Source: Sphaerolaimus hirsutus
Taxonomy: Eukaryota > Nematoda > Chromadorea > Monhysterida > Sphaerolaimidae
NCBI GenBank assembly: GCA_964036195.1
Contig: OZ038456.1
Coordinates: 14,632,001 to 14,696,000, forward strand
Length of the DNA: 64,000 nucleotides
Direction: 5' to 3'
Positions 41,588-54,144 of this stretch are shown here, piece by piece. The notes beneath the pieces were generated by a model. That model made no database searches. It saw only the letters and a list, made by a program, of their open reading frames with translations, and was not told where the DNA came from. Each line of letters begins with the position of its first letter. Positions within the stretch are counted from its first letter, which is position 1. Position numbers and translations under genes: made by a program.

Positions 41588-42904
41588 TTATTGAGCCACC
41601 TGAGCAGATCTTTTTCCTTTTTTCTCGTCAGCATTTTTCTCTTTTTTATCGCGCTTTTTCAAGTTGTCCATATTTGCTTTTAGAACGGCAGCATAAGCCA
41701 AGTGGAATTTATTTACATCCTTGGGATTTACCTGAAATTTCAGATAAAATTTGTTATTTTTGTGGGAAGTTGTTGAGCATTGATTAAATATAGCCCACTA
41801 GGGTTGCATAATATCAATTTTTCAAACGCCTTGCTAAAAAACGTCTTTATTTTTACCACCTTTCAGTAACGAGTTGATCGACCATGTTTGTGGCCAGATA
41901 GAAATACAATATGACCTGATACAAAAAAATATATATCGATATTGACTATCAACCACCTTTCAACGTCGAATATCAATATCGAGGTCAATTTCATATCGAT
42001 ATCAAGTTTCAGAAAAATATATCAAATATCGATATCGAAAGGTCATATCGTCCAAACCCAACCTCCAGCAAACCCCCCCCCCCCAATTCAAACCAACCAC
42101 AGTGCTGATATGTTTATCACCAGATTTCGCTCTAAAAAGACACCTGAGTTCTTGTGTTTGCTGCAAATGTGCGGCCGCATTTCCGGCACCCTCACGCGGC
42201 TTGGGTTTTGTGCGGCCGTCGTCTGAAGAAATTTTGTAAGTTGCGAATGAAAGTTGCTTAAGTGTTTTAATATTCAATTTTTATTTCTATGAATACATAT
42301 TTGAAAGTGCGTACGAAGATTTTCATTCCAAAAGTGCATAAAAAATGGGGGGTTGGCGCATATGCACTTTTGGAATAAAACCCTTTATATGTCGATAAGT
42401 CGATAAGAAAACGTGCCATAGAAAATTTTATCTTGTGTCTAATTTAATAATACTTTAGATAATGCTGAAAAAAATTGGTATGAAATACCCCTTGGCTAAA
42501 AATTAAGACTTTATCAGCTGAATGTAACATTACAGCTGAATTATTTACATAACACACATTCATGCGTAAACAAGGTAAAATAGGATATAATATTCGAAAT
42601 ACTCAATCATGAATCGCACACAGTGTATACGAATGCATCCAGACCGAAATATCGTCAGTAGACGGGGCTTAGTGAGAATTATTCGTTCAATAGTTGCAGG
42701 GTAAGTCAAAATAAGTGAACAGAAAAAACCCTCAGGAACAATCTGGCACTCTGCCAACAACTAAAAATGGCACTTAACCAACAAAAAAGTCGTGTACTAA
42801 CATCTTTTCGTGGTCACAGTAACCGCCTTTGGCCCGCCAGTCCGGGAACGTTGATATAACTTTCCCAATTCTGTTAAAAAGTGCTCATTGTCTAGTAAAA
42901 CCAT
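41588..42904 (-). CDS. SRP14: Signal recognition particle 14 kDa protein
   Basis: Three exons in phase on the minus strand: 42904-42802 (MVLLDNEHFLTELGKLYQ...), 42222-42098 (YDGRTKPKPREG ... LFRAKSGDKHISTV) and 41731-41588 (VNPKDVNKFHLAYAAVLKANMDNLKKRDK, stop). 123 residues, near the usual SRP14 core length. The motifs YDGRTKP, CL(F/L)RA, ISTVV, VNKF and LKKRDKK are family hallmarks. SRP14 pairs with SRP9 on the Alu domain of SRP RNA and slows translation during targeting to the ER. The exon 1/2 junction completes the tyrosine codon of YDGRTKP, which confirms the splice. The C-terminal tail is lysine-rich and short. Head to head with the lamin B receptor gene, starts 717 bases apart. Confidence 0.95.
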
Positions 42905-43621
42905 TTTGCACTGTCACAGCCTGGCCACCCTGGTTTTGAAGAATACACTCGTTCCCGATGTGATACATAACTCCAATTTTTTGAAGGGTTGCATTGACGT
43001 TTGATCGGTTTTTAGTATGTCGAACAGTCGGAAAAATTTCTATCGGAATAAATATGAAGCGCTTACACTCAGATAATGCATAATGATACCAAATAATAAC
43101 ATCAATTGCTACCGGATAAAGATTTCAGCGTTGTGTAACACAGAAAATACGAGTGAATCACTTAAATTATCAAAACTTGGCCTACGTCCAAGTTAAGAAT
43201 TGCGTATTGTACTTTGACCGATATTTCTATAATTTTTGCTAAAAATCGCTAATATTTGATTATTTTGCTAATTTTACTTTCATAATCACTATTTTTCTCT
43301 ACATACATGGTTATTTATCTATGTTAGGTTGGTTTTGGCCTATTTTATTTATATTTATAGCGATTTCGAAACTTTTGGCCGACTGCCAAGTTGCTATAAG
43401 AGGTATCTCCGTTTTAGTGGAAAAAGAAATGGATTCTGAAGAGATCAAAGAAATAAAATTGAAATTTTCCACGCAACAACACGCTTGAGCGCTTTTTTAT
43501 AGCAATTTCCAGTTTCAGGAAGCTTATATCCCCAAACATCCCAAAGAAATATCACAAATTTCCGCGCAGAAACGAGTGTGACTACAACCCAATCCAATAA
43601 AAATAGCACAAAAAACAAAAA
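42905..43621. promoter_or_regulatory. Shared SRP14/LBR upstream region
   Basis: 717 bases between divergent start codons must hold both promoters and 5' UTRs. About 43200-43400 resembles part of the 27539-28165 element (AATCACTATTTTTCTCTACATACATGG), so a transposon fragment lies within the promoter region. No core motif singled out. Confidence 0.45.
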
Positions 43622-46600
43622 ATGTCCGAAGACGAGGCCGTTCCGGCCGAAATAACTGCGGCTGAACGCGTTGTTCTTTGGAACAGTCGCAGATCATCCC
43701 AATCCGAAGATGAAAATGAGTTGCCGAAGGAAAAACCGTGTGAACTGGCTGAAAATGAGTTGCCAAAGGAAAAACCGTGTGAACTGGCTGAAAATGAGTT
43801 GCCAAAGGAAAAACCGTGTGAACAGGCTGAAATTGAGCTGCCAGAGGAAAAACCGTATGAACCGGCTGAAAATGTCGTGCAAGAAGAGGAGGCGATTGAA
43901 TTGAGTTTGCAAAAAATGTCCACTGTCAGCGCGCCGGGCGATTTCGATGTCCCGGGACCGTTGAAAGGTGATTTTGCGTGTTTTATTGAAGTGAAATTAG
44001 GTTTAGGTAAAATAAGTTTTACTTCACATCACACCCAAAGTGGCAACCTCCTTTTATAACCTTGTTTGATCACTATTTCATGCCAAACTTTACTTGAAGT
44101 CATGAACATTCGACTATAAGGCGATATACGAACATGCCGACAAAAAATGGACATTTTTGACACAAATCACCACTTATAATGCTATCCCATGGCTCCACAG
44201 CCATTATATGGTCATCACGGAGTCTTGTCACTTGTCTGATACACCTATATATATATTGACCCAGGGCCATATCTGGGAGCTTTTAAAAAAACGTTGTTTT
44301 AAAAAAAAAACATGAGTTAAAAAAACGTTTTTATTGTATTTGTTATATCTATCACTTAACAAAGCACTTGATCAAATCTTACTGATATCTGTCCACAATG
44401 CTATTTGAAATTTCGACTTGCATGTGTAAATACATATTCTTTTGCCAATCGAAATTTTGATTTTCTTTTGCAAATCGAAATTTTGATTTGCATGTGTATT
44501 TAAATACTGGTTTCACCAGTAAAAGACCATTAAATGATTTCACCAAAATACTAACTCATTCAAGTAACTAATACCTTTGATTTTGCTGCTGTATACTTTG
44601 CATTATGGGGAATTAACCTGTGGCATGTGCAATTTGCGGCACTTGAGACTTGCCATATATGTGGAATGTGTGTTTGGCAATGTGCATTTGTCGGCACCCA
44701 TGTGCAATATAAGCTTTGTGCAACACGGCAGAAAAATTAGGCAACTAATTCCCATGTGCAACACGCCATGCGTAGGCTCTCAACATTTATAAACACACTA
44801 TACTTGTGTGTTGTTATGTATACTTGCCCACCCTGGCAAAACAGACGCCACAGGCTTGGCTTGGGAACCTTTTGTTTTGCGTGTCCCACTGTAATCTAGC
44901 TTGGAATGGTTTTTGAATGTGAACTTTGACGTTAGGGATGCAAAAAAGCGTTTTTTTTTGCTTTTTTCAAAAATTGTCAAGATGCTACCTAAAAAGCTCC
45001 CAAATATGGTCCTGAGTCAATATATACAGGTATATCAGACAAGTGGCAGTACTTGTGATGATATATAACCATAGAATGGCTATGTAATCATCTGATGGTA
45101 TTTATTATAAGTGCTGATTTCTGCCAAAAAAATCCAATTATATGTTGACTAATTATGTATATCGCCGTTTTTGAATGTTTCTTGACTGCAAGTGATAGTG
45201 CCTTTAGGCATGGAATAGTGTCTAAAATTGGCTATAAAAGATGGCTAATACATAGGGTTGGCACTTGATTTTTTCAACTGATTTAAAAAAAATCTGATGA
45301 AAAAAAATCAAAGGGTGGATACTGATTTTAATTTTAAAGAATCAAAAGGCAAAATTTCTGGTAGACTTGCACTAGGTATTTTGCATTTTTTTGCGCGCAA
45401 GCGCGCAATTTCTCATACATATTACCATTTGTGGTGTTTTCATGGGTTTTGGGGCATTTTTAGTGTAAAATCTTCCATTTATTCATGTTACCGTGTAATA
45501 ATAAGCCGTGATATGCTAGTGTAGTATAAAATATCAAACCAATGTGCTCCCACATACTTCTACAGTGTGTAACATCACTGTCAATGTATTAGCCTTCTCT
45601 TACAACCTTATTTAAGCACTATTCCATGCTGAACTTCATTTGAAGTCATGAACGTTTGACAAAAGGCGATATACCTAATAAGTTGACATAAAATGGATAA
45701 TTTTGAAAGAAATCACTGCTTATAATGCTATCCCATGACTCCACAGTCATAATATGACCACAATAGACATAACAATACATTGTTTGACACCTAACATACA
45801 TATATTTTTTTCTCTATACCCCCATTTTGGGCGATTTTTAAAAAAATCTGATTTTAATTTAAAAAAATCAATTAAAAAAAATCAAGGCGTTTAAAAAAAT
45901 TGATTTTTTTCAAACCCTACTAATACATGACAGTGATGTTTCACACTGTAGAAAAGTGGAAGCACATTGGCTGGATATTATCTACTAAATTGGCACGCTT
46001 GCGCGCAATTATTTTTGCAAAATACCTAGGGTATGAGTACTTAAATTTTTGCCAGCGTCTTAAAAAAAAGCGCTGGGACCCTTGCGCTTTTTAAAAAAAA
46101 GAGGCGTATAAAAAAAAGCGCTTGAAAAAAGCGCTTGCCATCCCTATTTGACGTCTGTAAGTTGGGGGTCGAGACGGCACAAATCAAAGCGCTTTGTCGT
46201 TGCCTCATTCTTTGTTTGTATTTGCCGCATTGCGACAGCCCTCACGCTATATTGTGACTTTTGACACTGCGTGACATTTTACATGACTTTTGACACTTCT
46301 AAGAAACTATTTTTTCTATTTCTCAAAATTTGCATGACATTTTACATGAGTATTGACACTTTGCATGTCATTTTACATTTCAGATGAGTTTTGACACTGC
46401 ATGACATTTTACATTTAAGATGAGTTTTGACAGTTTGCTCAATAATTCTTGAGCATTCCGTAATTAACTCAATTTTTGAAATATTTCAATCCATCTGATG
46501 CGGATGATTTTGTGCGGTCCACACAAAGACGCATAGGGCTGTGCCGCCAGCCCAAATTGAAAGTGACAGCCACAAGTAAATGCACACTTTGGGGGACTGA

Positions 46601-49600
46601 GTTATTTGTGATGTGAGCGCATCGACGCAGTGGTGATGCGCAAGCTCGCATGAAAGACATCAAAGTGGCAAAAGAGTCACCCAAGCCACTTAAAAGCGTC
46701 ACTTTTGCTGGGGTGGGCAAGTATACAGATTCACCGCCGTCATATTCACATTCTTACCCGCAGAAGAGTCGTCCAGTCCGAACCGCAGTCCCACGCGACG
46801 CGTGCCGCCGAAAAGTTACAGGAAATTTTCGACAAAATTGAACGCCGCGCAAAGGTATGACAGATTGGCGCCGCTGCCGGAAACTAAAGAGCCGGTTTCG
46901 AAAAAGAATTGGGATCACGCCTGGCAACCGGAGCCGGGTCGGTTTTTTCGACTAATGTTTTCTTTTTTGTTGTTTTGTTATTGGAAATTTGACGTGTTAC
47001 ATCATTTCCTTCCCAGTCGATTTTTTTTTGTGTTAACCGTATTTCCTCGAATTACCCCCCGGGGGTTTATTTTTTCAGAGTGAAAATTTTGAGAGAAAAA
47101 CGTGAAAAATGCAACAATAATCACCATTTATAAGTTTTTACAGCCTTATATAAGGGTGTAGATGGTATAAACGATGTTCTAACGTAACACAGTAAGTGCT
47201 TTGAGGGGGGTATTTCGAGGAAATACGGTAAATGTGATTTTGCTGTGGTGTCAAAAAATTTTTTTACAGAAAATGGAAAATCAAAAGTTGAATTAAGAGT
47301 TTTCATTTGATGGCAAGGTAAAAAAATTCTGCCGGTAAACGGAATTGTAAATTTTTCAGCTGCTGGAAAACAGACATGTAAAATATTTGGAAAGGTAAAA
47401 AGGCGAAAAGGTAAAAATGTGTTCTTCGGGAAACGGATAGATGACACCCTAGTCTAGTCTAGTTCCATTGCCACCCAAATTATACAAAACTTGTGTAAAT
47501 GTAAATACCGTCTTTCCGGCTTGTTTCTTTGCGCAGAAAACTTAATCTGGCGCTTTTCTCCCATTATCTAGTCCTGATCACTTTATTTTCTCTCCACAAA
47601 TGCGCCAGAAACTTTTTTCAGATCCCAAACAGAACACCGCAAAACGATCGACCAGACGGCTGCCGGTGCGTTTTATGAAAACGTCGGCTAGCGAGTCTCA
47701 GTTGGGCTCGAGCGGCACGCTGGACCGGAGCAACATAAACAGCGTGAACAGAATGTGGGGCAATAGGATCGGGAAGTCTGTTGGCTTCTTGCCAGGTTTG
47801 TGAAGTGGTGTTTGTGCGAGTAGGTTTTAAATGTGTTCAAACAATCCAGAATCCCCGATCCTTATCCCGAAATTAGAAAATCCCGATCCCGAAAAACTGA
47901 CAAATTCCAATGCATCATTTATCTCTAACTATTTTCCCTTAATTTTCAGGGCGCCGACTTTTTGGCCCACTTCTGATAATCATGTTTGGTTCACCGTTCG
48001 CTGTGCTCTTTTCGCACACTTTGCTCATGTTGGATGGGTCCCTTATGAGGGTAGGCTTTATTTTTGTTATTGTCAAATGAATAAAACTAAGGCCCCCCCC
48101 CCGCCAGTTTACGCGTCATAAATTGATGTCAGTTGAATAATGTGAATTGTAAATAAGTTCAATCATGTGAATATGTTCAATCATGTGAGTTCAAATTGTG
48201 AAATGCACGGAGTTTGATGTATATCTTAGGGTGTAGGCTGATCAAATCACGATTGATCGAGCATATCGGATGTTTCATTCTCAGCCCAGAAATGTTTGAA
48301 AAATAAATTTTTTTTGTCGTCACACGGTCATTGACTGTAAACACCGCCTAACAGTTTCAATTCAAAATTCATTTGGCAACTTATCAACTGGCGCCGCGTC
48401 AACTAGCGTGTATGGTTCCAAAAGTTGTCTTTTCAATTATAAACTTTTTACAGTTGTCCCTGGAAGTTCGTTATCAGCCGCGGACAGTTTTCACCGTGAT
48501 GTGGCTATCTTGGCGATGCGCCAATTCCTGGATTGTAATCGTTTGTTGTTTCTTTTTCTTCTGTTAAATTTGCTGCACGTCGTCGCATTCTAGCCTAAAA
48601 GCTTTTCGTCTGTGGTTTTAGCTTTAAAGTCTTTAGGGGGTGTCAACGGTTAACCCCCCCAAACTTCGTTAGTATGTACAACCGCAACGGGGTTTACAAT
48701 CAACGGTTTACGATCAACGAGCGATGGGACGATGCACAAAATTACCGATCAATATTTTTCGAAACGGCGCATGCCTATTCCGCATTTTGGCCTATTCCGC
48801 ATTTTGGCTCATCCCGCACATTTAGCTGCCCATCCCGCATTTCGGCCTATCCCGCATCTTGCCGGTGTAATGTGCGAGATAGGCAGTGTGCGTGATGGGT
48901 TTGTGTGCGGGATAGGCCAAAATGCGGAATAGTGCACCGTCTTTCGAAACTACCATAAAATTCTCCTTATTTCTCTCACAGGGTGTATTTGTAATTCTAC
49001 AGGCATTTCTGTTGAAATATTTTCCCGGGGAGAATCATTGCGCTGGGCTGAGTGCTGGTGGTTAGCTTTTGTTGTTTCATTTGTGTAAATTTGGGGTTGG
49101 CTCCTGTTCCTGTATGAACTGGCTTGGAAAATTGAGAAAATTCCACTACAAAAATACGGATCCGTTTTCAATTTTTTGTCAAACGTTACCTCTGTTGTAA
49201 ACGAAAATTGAACCCCTAACTCTGGTTTGAATTTTGTCAACTGGCACTTGACATTATGGCGAACATAACCGGGTTTGGTGAACATAACTTGCCCAAATCG
49301 ATATTTGTGTATTGGAATTCCGTTTGACCCCTAATTGACATAAATTTGGCATGGTGCCATCTTCACTTAACATCTATTTATTCACAGTCGAAATTCTCAC
49401 TTCAATCGATCAGGCCACATCCCATGGTACAAACTGAATGGATTGTCTGCTGTGTTAATCACAATTGCGTTGTATCTTTTCGGGGCTACAATGCAGCTTT
49501 ATGATGGCGCTGTTTTGTATGATCACGCTAGTCTGTTTTAGCTTCATTTTGTGACCTGAGATTTTTTTCGGTGTCGCTCTGTATGTTTCAAATTTTGAAA

Positions 49601-52600
49601 ATATTTAATGTGTAATGTTTTTGTTTGTGTCCCACAAACGTGAAGTGCGTTAGCCATTTTTATTTGGGTTGCAACGATATATCGTAGTGAGTAGTTTTGA
49701 TACGGAACATTCTTGAAATTTTTAGATATGTTTGAAAAAAATATCAAAATGGAAAGTGTTATCCATGCACCCAATCTTTTAAGAATGCAGTTTCGCACTC
49801 AAACCACTTTTATATTTCTCGCAAATCGAAAGTTTATCTTCCTATCCTACAAATTAAATTGGTTTTCAATAAATTTGAAAACATACAGAATCTCGCTTAT
49901 GTGCCTCGATCAAAAATTACCCTTCAAATTCCAGCCAATATCACATCTTGTTCAATACTGATCGTTTTCACCGCTGCACTGTATTTGTTTTACAAGGGGA
50001 ATAATTCGCCGAGCACCAAGGATTCTGGAAGTTGGTTCTATTTCACATTTAAATTGACTGATAAATTATCGGAGCGCTGTCAGACGTAGTAAAATTCACT
50101 TTAAAGTTTCAAATGCGCAAAGTGTCAAAAGTCCTGTAAAGCTTCAAAAGTCATGTAAAGTGTCAAAAGGCATGTACAGTGTGAAAATGCGAGCGAAGTG
50201 TCAAAAGTCATGCAAGTAAAATGCCATGTGAAATGACAAACTTGGAATTTGAAAACATTTGAAAATTCGTTTTTTTAAATCTTTCAGCTTGAAAAATCGA
50301 TTTATAAACAAACCGGGTAATTAGACTGAATAGTTTTGAGTATAACTTCGAACCAATCTTTTCCAACGAATAATCTGCCCTTTCAGGCACCGGAAATAAA
50401 ATTCACGATTTCTGCTGGGGTCTAGAATTGTACCCGCGCACGACTGGTGGATTTCCAATTAAACAGGTGCGGAAGTGATAGTCTGAATTTTGGCAATTTA
50501 TTTTTTAACCCGATATAAATTTTATTTACAGTTTATTTCCACTCGTCTGGGTTATGTACTTTGGGCGCTTTATTTGGTTTCGGCAATTTTCAAGCAGTGG
50601 CATTTTTATGGCAGTGTATGTGGTTGGTATTTCAGTTTTATGCTATTTAAATATTTATTTTGTATTCAAATTTGTGCAATTCAGCAAAAAAAAACTTAGA
50701 ATTTGTGTGCTAAAATGAACAAGTAAGTAAGTTATGTAAGTAAGTTATTACAGAGAATTTAGAATTTGATGTTACAGAGATGTTGCCATATTTTGAAGAA
50801 TACATTTCCGTCATATGGAATATGGTAGCTTTCACTGTAAAATAATCCGTTATCAGTCCTGAGTTTAAATACGACAAATGCATTGTATTTTTGCAATTTT
50901 TCAGATGCACTGGTCCTTTTGAGCGCGCTGCAATTTGCATACATTGTCAAGATTTTTGTTCAGGAGGACGCGTTTGTTGTTTAAAAACATTTTTATCTAA
51001 ATATTGGAATCCACATTTTTTGATGGTTGTTCCCTTCAATTTTAGATACACGAGTTCGTTTGAGATGACGCATGAACGCTGCGGCTTTTACCTGCTATTT
51101 AGGCATATGGTTTGTTGACATTGACATAAAAAAATTGTTCCGCGGCTAGAAATTTTTGAATTTTTTCCCACATTTTTACCACAAACATTTTTACAAAATA
51201 TCGATGATAATTTGTGAAAAATCAGCTTTAAAAAGTGTTTTTCATTCCAAACCAAATTATTATCAGTGTGCTGTTTTGTTTTGAAATGAAACAAAATGTT
51301 TTGAAATGCCTTTACGGCAAATTTTCCCTCTGTAATTATCAATTTTCCCTCTGTTAGCACTCTTTGTATAGCGTGCAGTCCAGCCAGTGTAGAATACTCA
51401 TTATCTATCAAAGTTAAATATAATTCGATCGCAATCTATCGACCCCTTTAATCTAACCCTTTTCCCAGGTTTTCATCCCAGTCGTGCACTCGTCGCAAGC
51501 GATTTACCTGGTCGCGAATTACAAACGCCTGGGGCCGCTTTTATCTATTCCACTTTTGCTTGTTGGATTGGCGGCCACTTACGTTTTGTATAGAATTGAC
51601 AGGCAGAAAATTCGATTTAAGAAAACTTCCGGCAGTTGTAAAGTAAGTTTGATTTTTTTTTGTAATTATTCCATTTTTAAGTTTATATTGCGGCTGGAAA
51701 GTGGGGACTTTCATTCTAGAAGTTCACATCCAGATTTTTCGATTTTTCAAAATCGCATTTTAAAGTTTGGCGCTGGCCCGGCAGCGCCATGTTTGGGCGA
51801 CAAAGCTTGCCCTGCACTTTTCAGATATCTCGGACATTTGTCTACAATTTTTGTGTCCCTTAATTTTGTCGGCTGGCAAATATTTTGGGAGTTATGTCAT
51901 GTTTTGTAAACCACCCAAAATAAGGAGTAAATTTGAAAATTTGAACTTGAAATGTAAATAACTTCCTAACGGTGCATCGCAGGGCAAAACCAATTACACC
52001 ACTGAAAAGCCCTTTTCGAAAAGTATCCAAACCTAAATTTTCAGATCTATATTTATACTCGTACTCGATTTATAGAACAAAATATTTTTGGAAATTCACG
52101 TATGAACTTTTGGAAATGAAACTTTATTTTGTATGGGAGTGATGAACAGCCGGCTCTTCGCGAGCGATCCGGAGCACGCGTGAACTTTTGGAAATGAAAC
52201 TATTTTTTGGACTTGTGAACTGATGAAATGAAACTCCTGTGGTCTGGGATGAATATGTGAACTTTCGACGTGAAACTTCTGTTTTTCATAGGGGATTTGA
52301 GATGGATATGTGAACTTTCGATATGAAAATTGTGATTTTTTGGAAAATTGGTACCACTGTATCTCAGGAACGAAATGGACTATAATGCTGATTTTTTTTC
52401 TAAAATGTGAAAAACTATACGTGGAGGTCAAAGCCACGCTTAACTCGATTTTTCTGGATTTGGCGCTTGTGAACTTTTGGAACGGAAGTCCCCAAGTGTC
52501 GGGAGCAGGAAGTGCCTTCATTGAAGATTTTGGTTACCGCTTTCTCCAAGTGCAATTTCCATGTTCAGCCATTATTTCACAAACGATCTAATTTGTTACT

Positions 52601-53462
52601 CGACGCCTTTTTCTAGTTAAAATATTTTTTCTTTTGTGAAAGTGCATGCATAAGAGTTATGCACGCACTTTCACAAAAAATAGAAAAATTATTTTAACTA
52701 GAAAAAAGGTGTCGAGTAATAAATTCAATCACTTAGTGTCGCGTTGGCGCGTAAGGCACAAGTATCTGGGGATACTAATTATAACTGTAATTAAGACTCA
52801 CAGTGAAAAATGTCTATCGTATCTCACAGATCTGGGGCAGGGACCCGTATTTCGTACCGGCGCGCTACACTTTGGATTGTGGAGACGTGCATTCTGCGAT
52901 GATTTTGGCATCCGGAGCTTGGGGTGAGTTAAAAAATTTTTTTAAAGCTTCTGAAAACCGTTGGGGGGGGGGGGGTTCTCAGTTTCAAAAGAGTTGGACT
53001 TAATAGAGTTTCAATAGAGTTCGAAACGTGACTGTTTTTTAGATGAGAGTGTCTGAAAATTGTAACTCCAGACTAATATAACTCCAGACTCTATGCATAT
53101 AAATTTTATCGGTACATTAAGGTTTATCTTTTGATTAGCCGCCATTTCTAAAACCGAGAGGTATGTTGTAATTTGAATATGAAACAAAAGAACATTTGAA
53201 TATTCAAAGTTGATTTCGCGATAAATTTTTTTCAGGCATAGCCCGCCACCTGAACTACACTGCTGAATTTCTGATCGCAGTTATTTGGACCCTTCCAGTG
53301 TGCAGTAGGGAAGTTCTGCCCTACTTTTATGTGCCCTATTTGTTTATTTTCCTATTGGATAGGGCATGTAGGGATCATGCGAGGTGTAGGGCAAAATATG
53401 GCGAAAGTTGGATGAGTTATTGTAGGAAAGTACCCGCTGTTTTTGTGCCCGGGTTAGTTTAG
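43622..53462 (+). CDS. LBR: Lamin B receptor / delta(14)-sterol reductase-like protein
   Basis: Exons joined in phase: 43622-43967, 46764-46937, 47622-47795, 47950-48050, (one unresolved exon near 48454-48578), 49388-49511, 49889-50030, 50387-50466, 50532-50613, 50905-50971, 51046-51109, 51469-51642, 52830-52923, 53236-53462. The start is fixed by an in-frame TAG at 43604. The N-terminal tail has an acidic repeat (exon 1) and a basic part (SSSPNRSPTRR, KRSTRRLPVR). TM1 LLIIMFGSPFAVLF resembles LBR; the rest follows the ERG24/DHCR7 fold: WYKLNGLSAVL, IHDFCWGLELYPR, FEMTHERCGFYL, WGRDPYF, GIARHLNY, LPYFY, KYGESW. Expected in the inner nuclear membrane/ER. The candidate exon at 48454 encodes a TM-like frame (NRLLFLFLLLNLLH) that does not fit the flanking phases: a missed micro-exon or an assembly frameshift. 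TM7SF2 or DHCR7 are alternatives, less likely given the long basic tail. Confidence 0.87.
43724..43879 (+). repeat. 39-bp coding minisatellite in LBR exon 1
   Basis: Four tandem 13-residue units: ELPKEKPCELAEN twice, then ELPKEKPCEQAEI and ELPEEKPYEPAEN. The first two units are the most alike at DNA level, as expected for recent slippage. Confidence 0.85.
44933..46146. mobile_element. hAT-like TAGGGATG element in LBR intron 1
   Basis: Ends TAGGGATGCAAAAAAGCG and CGCTTGCCATCCCTA with the exact 8-bp duplication TTTGACGT (44925-44932, 46147-46154). Hosts a second element at 45253-45919. Parts of the interior are repeated in inverse at 44040-44300. Confidence 0.85.
45253..45919. mobile_element. 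hAT-like TAGGGTT element nested in 44933-46146
   Basis: Starts TAGGGTTGGCACTTG and ends CAAACCCTA, with the exact 8-bp duplication CTAATACA (45245-45252, 45920-45927). Long A/T runs with AAAAAAATCTGATG phrases at both ends. Confidence 0.85.
46247..46435. repeat. ACATTTTACATGAGTTTTGACAC unit cluster
   Basis: Irregular tandem repeats of about 23 bases mixing TTTGACACT, GCATGACATTTTAC and CAT. Same family as clusters at 50093-50225, 55850-55925, 57365-57545 and 57610-57800. Confidence 0.6.
47034..47230. mobile_element. TACCGTAT-type element in LBR intron 2
   Basis: Begins TTAACCGTATTTCCTCG and ends GAGGAAATACGGTA; close to 39185-39440 across the whole interior. Confidence 0.7.
48765..48955. 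repeat. Tandem/inverted CCTATTCCGCATTTTGG repeat
   Basis: Several direct units CCTATTCCGCATTTTGG are followed by the inverse GCGGGATAGGCCAAAATGCGG. Single related phrases occur near 39890. Probably a foldback element in an LBR intron. Confidence 0.5.
52596..52719. repeat. Long near-perfect hairpin in LBR intron
   Basis: TTACTCGACGCCTTTTTCTA ... pairs with TAGAAAAAAGGTGTCGAGTAA over about 55 bases per arm with a small loop near CATAAGAGTTATG. Either a MITE or a small-RNA hairpin. Confidence 0.7.
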
Positions 53463-54144
53463 AAAGTCATTTTTAAGTCATTTGTATATTGTGCAATGTT
53501 ATTGTCGCGCGCGCTTCAAATTTCAATATGAAAGATGCATTTGTGACTCCCGTCATGTTTGATTCCCTACCGGGTTGTAATGATAGAGTTTTTGCTCAGT
53601 TTTCACAGTATTACATTATTCAGTCAGATTTGTTCAGGGTTCACACGGGTTCGTGTTTCCATTTTCCGGCGTTCAATGTTGCAAAAAACTGGGGTACATT
53701 GCAAACAGTACATTGCAAAAAACTGTCAAAAAATAAAATAAAAACGCAAATTGGAAGCAGATTATAATAGAGACACTTGTGAAGCTTCACTGGGACTGAG
53801 AAAATCGCCCAGACAGGAACCACGATCCCGTTTAAACCCTAGATTTGTTGCCGTTTCATTTATCGTCGTGTGTGTTTCATTTTATAGCTACAAGTGAAAT
53901 AGTTTAGAAACTCCTGCATGCAAACTATTTGAGAGTCATTGGTAAAAATGGCGCCGGGTTTTATATGCGGCGTTAAGTGCGGATAATTAGCTTAAAGTGA
54001 TTTTTTCAATTTTTCACATATGCATATTTATACGTGCCCACGTGGGTAGGATGATATTTGTGGAATTACGGTTTGCATGGGTATTTATGTCTGTTATATG
54101 TGTGTGTATCGTACACATTTAGCTAATGACTTGATAATGGGAGG
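53463..54144. other. LBR 3' flank, no further gene seen
   Basis: AATAAAATAAAA at about 53733 may be the LBR polyadenylation signal. A 92-codon ORF at 53489-53767 has no recognisable features and probably lies in the 3' UTR. Confidence 0.4.

Noticed and set aside
41935-42060. ATATCGATATTGA palindromic cluster as a regulatory element
   Set aside because: Short, AT-rich, inside an SRP14 intron; a microsatellite-like origin is as likely.
46650-46841. 63-codon ORF before LBR exon 2 as a coding exon
   Set aside because: An acceptor at 46761-46763 followed by a different frame joins exon 1 and exon 3 in phase, so most of this ORF is intron.
53489-53767. 92-codon ORF after the LBR stop
   Set aside because: No domain, no signal peptide, no splice logic; more likely 3' UTR.
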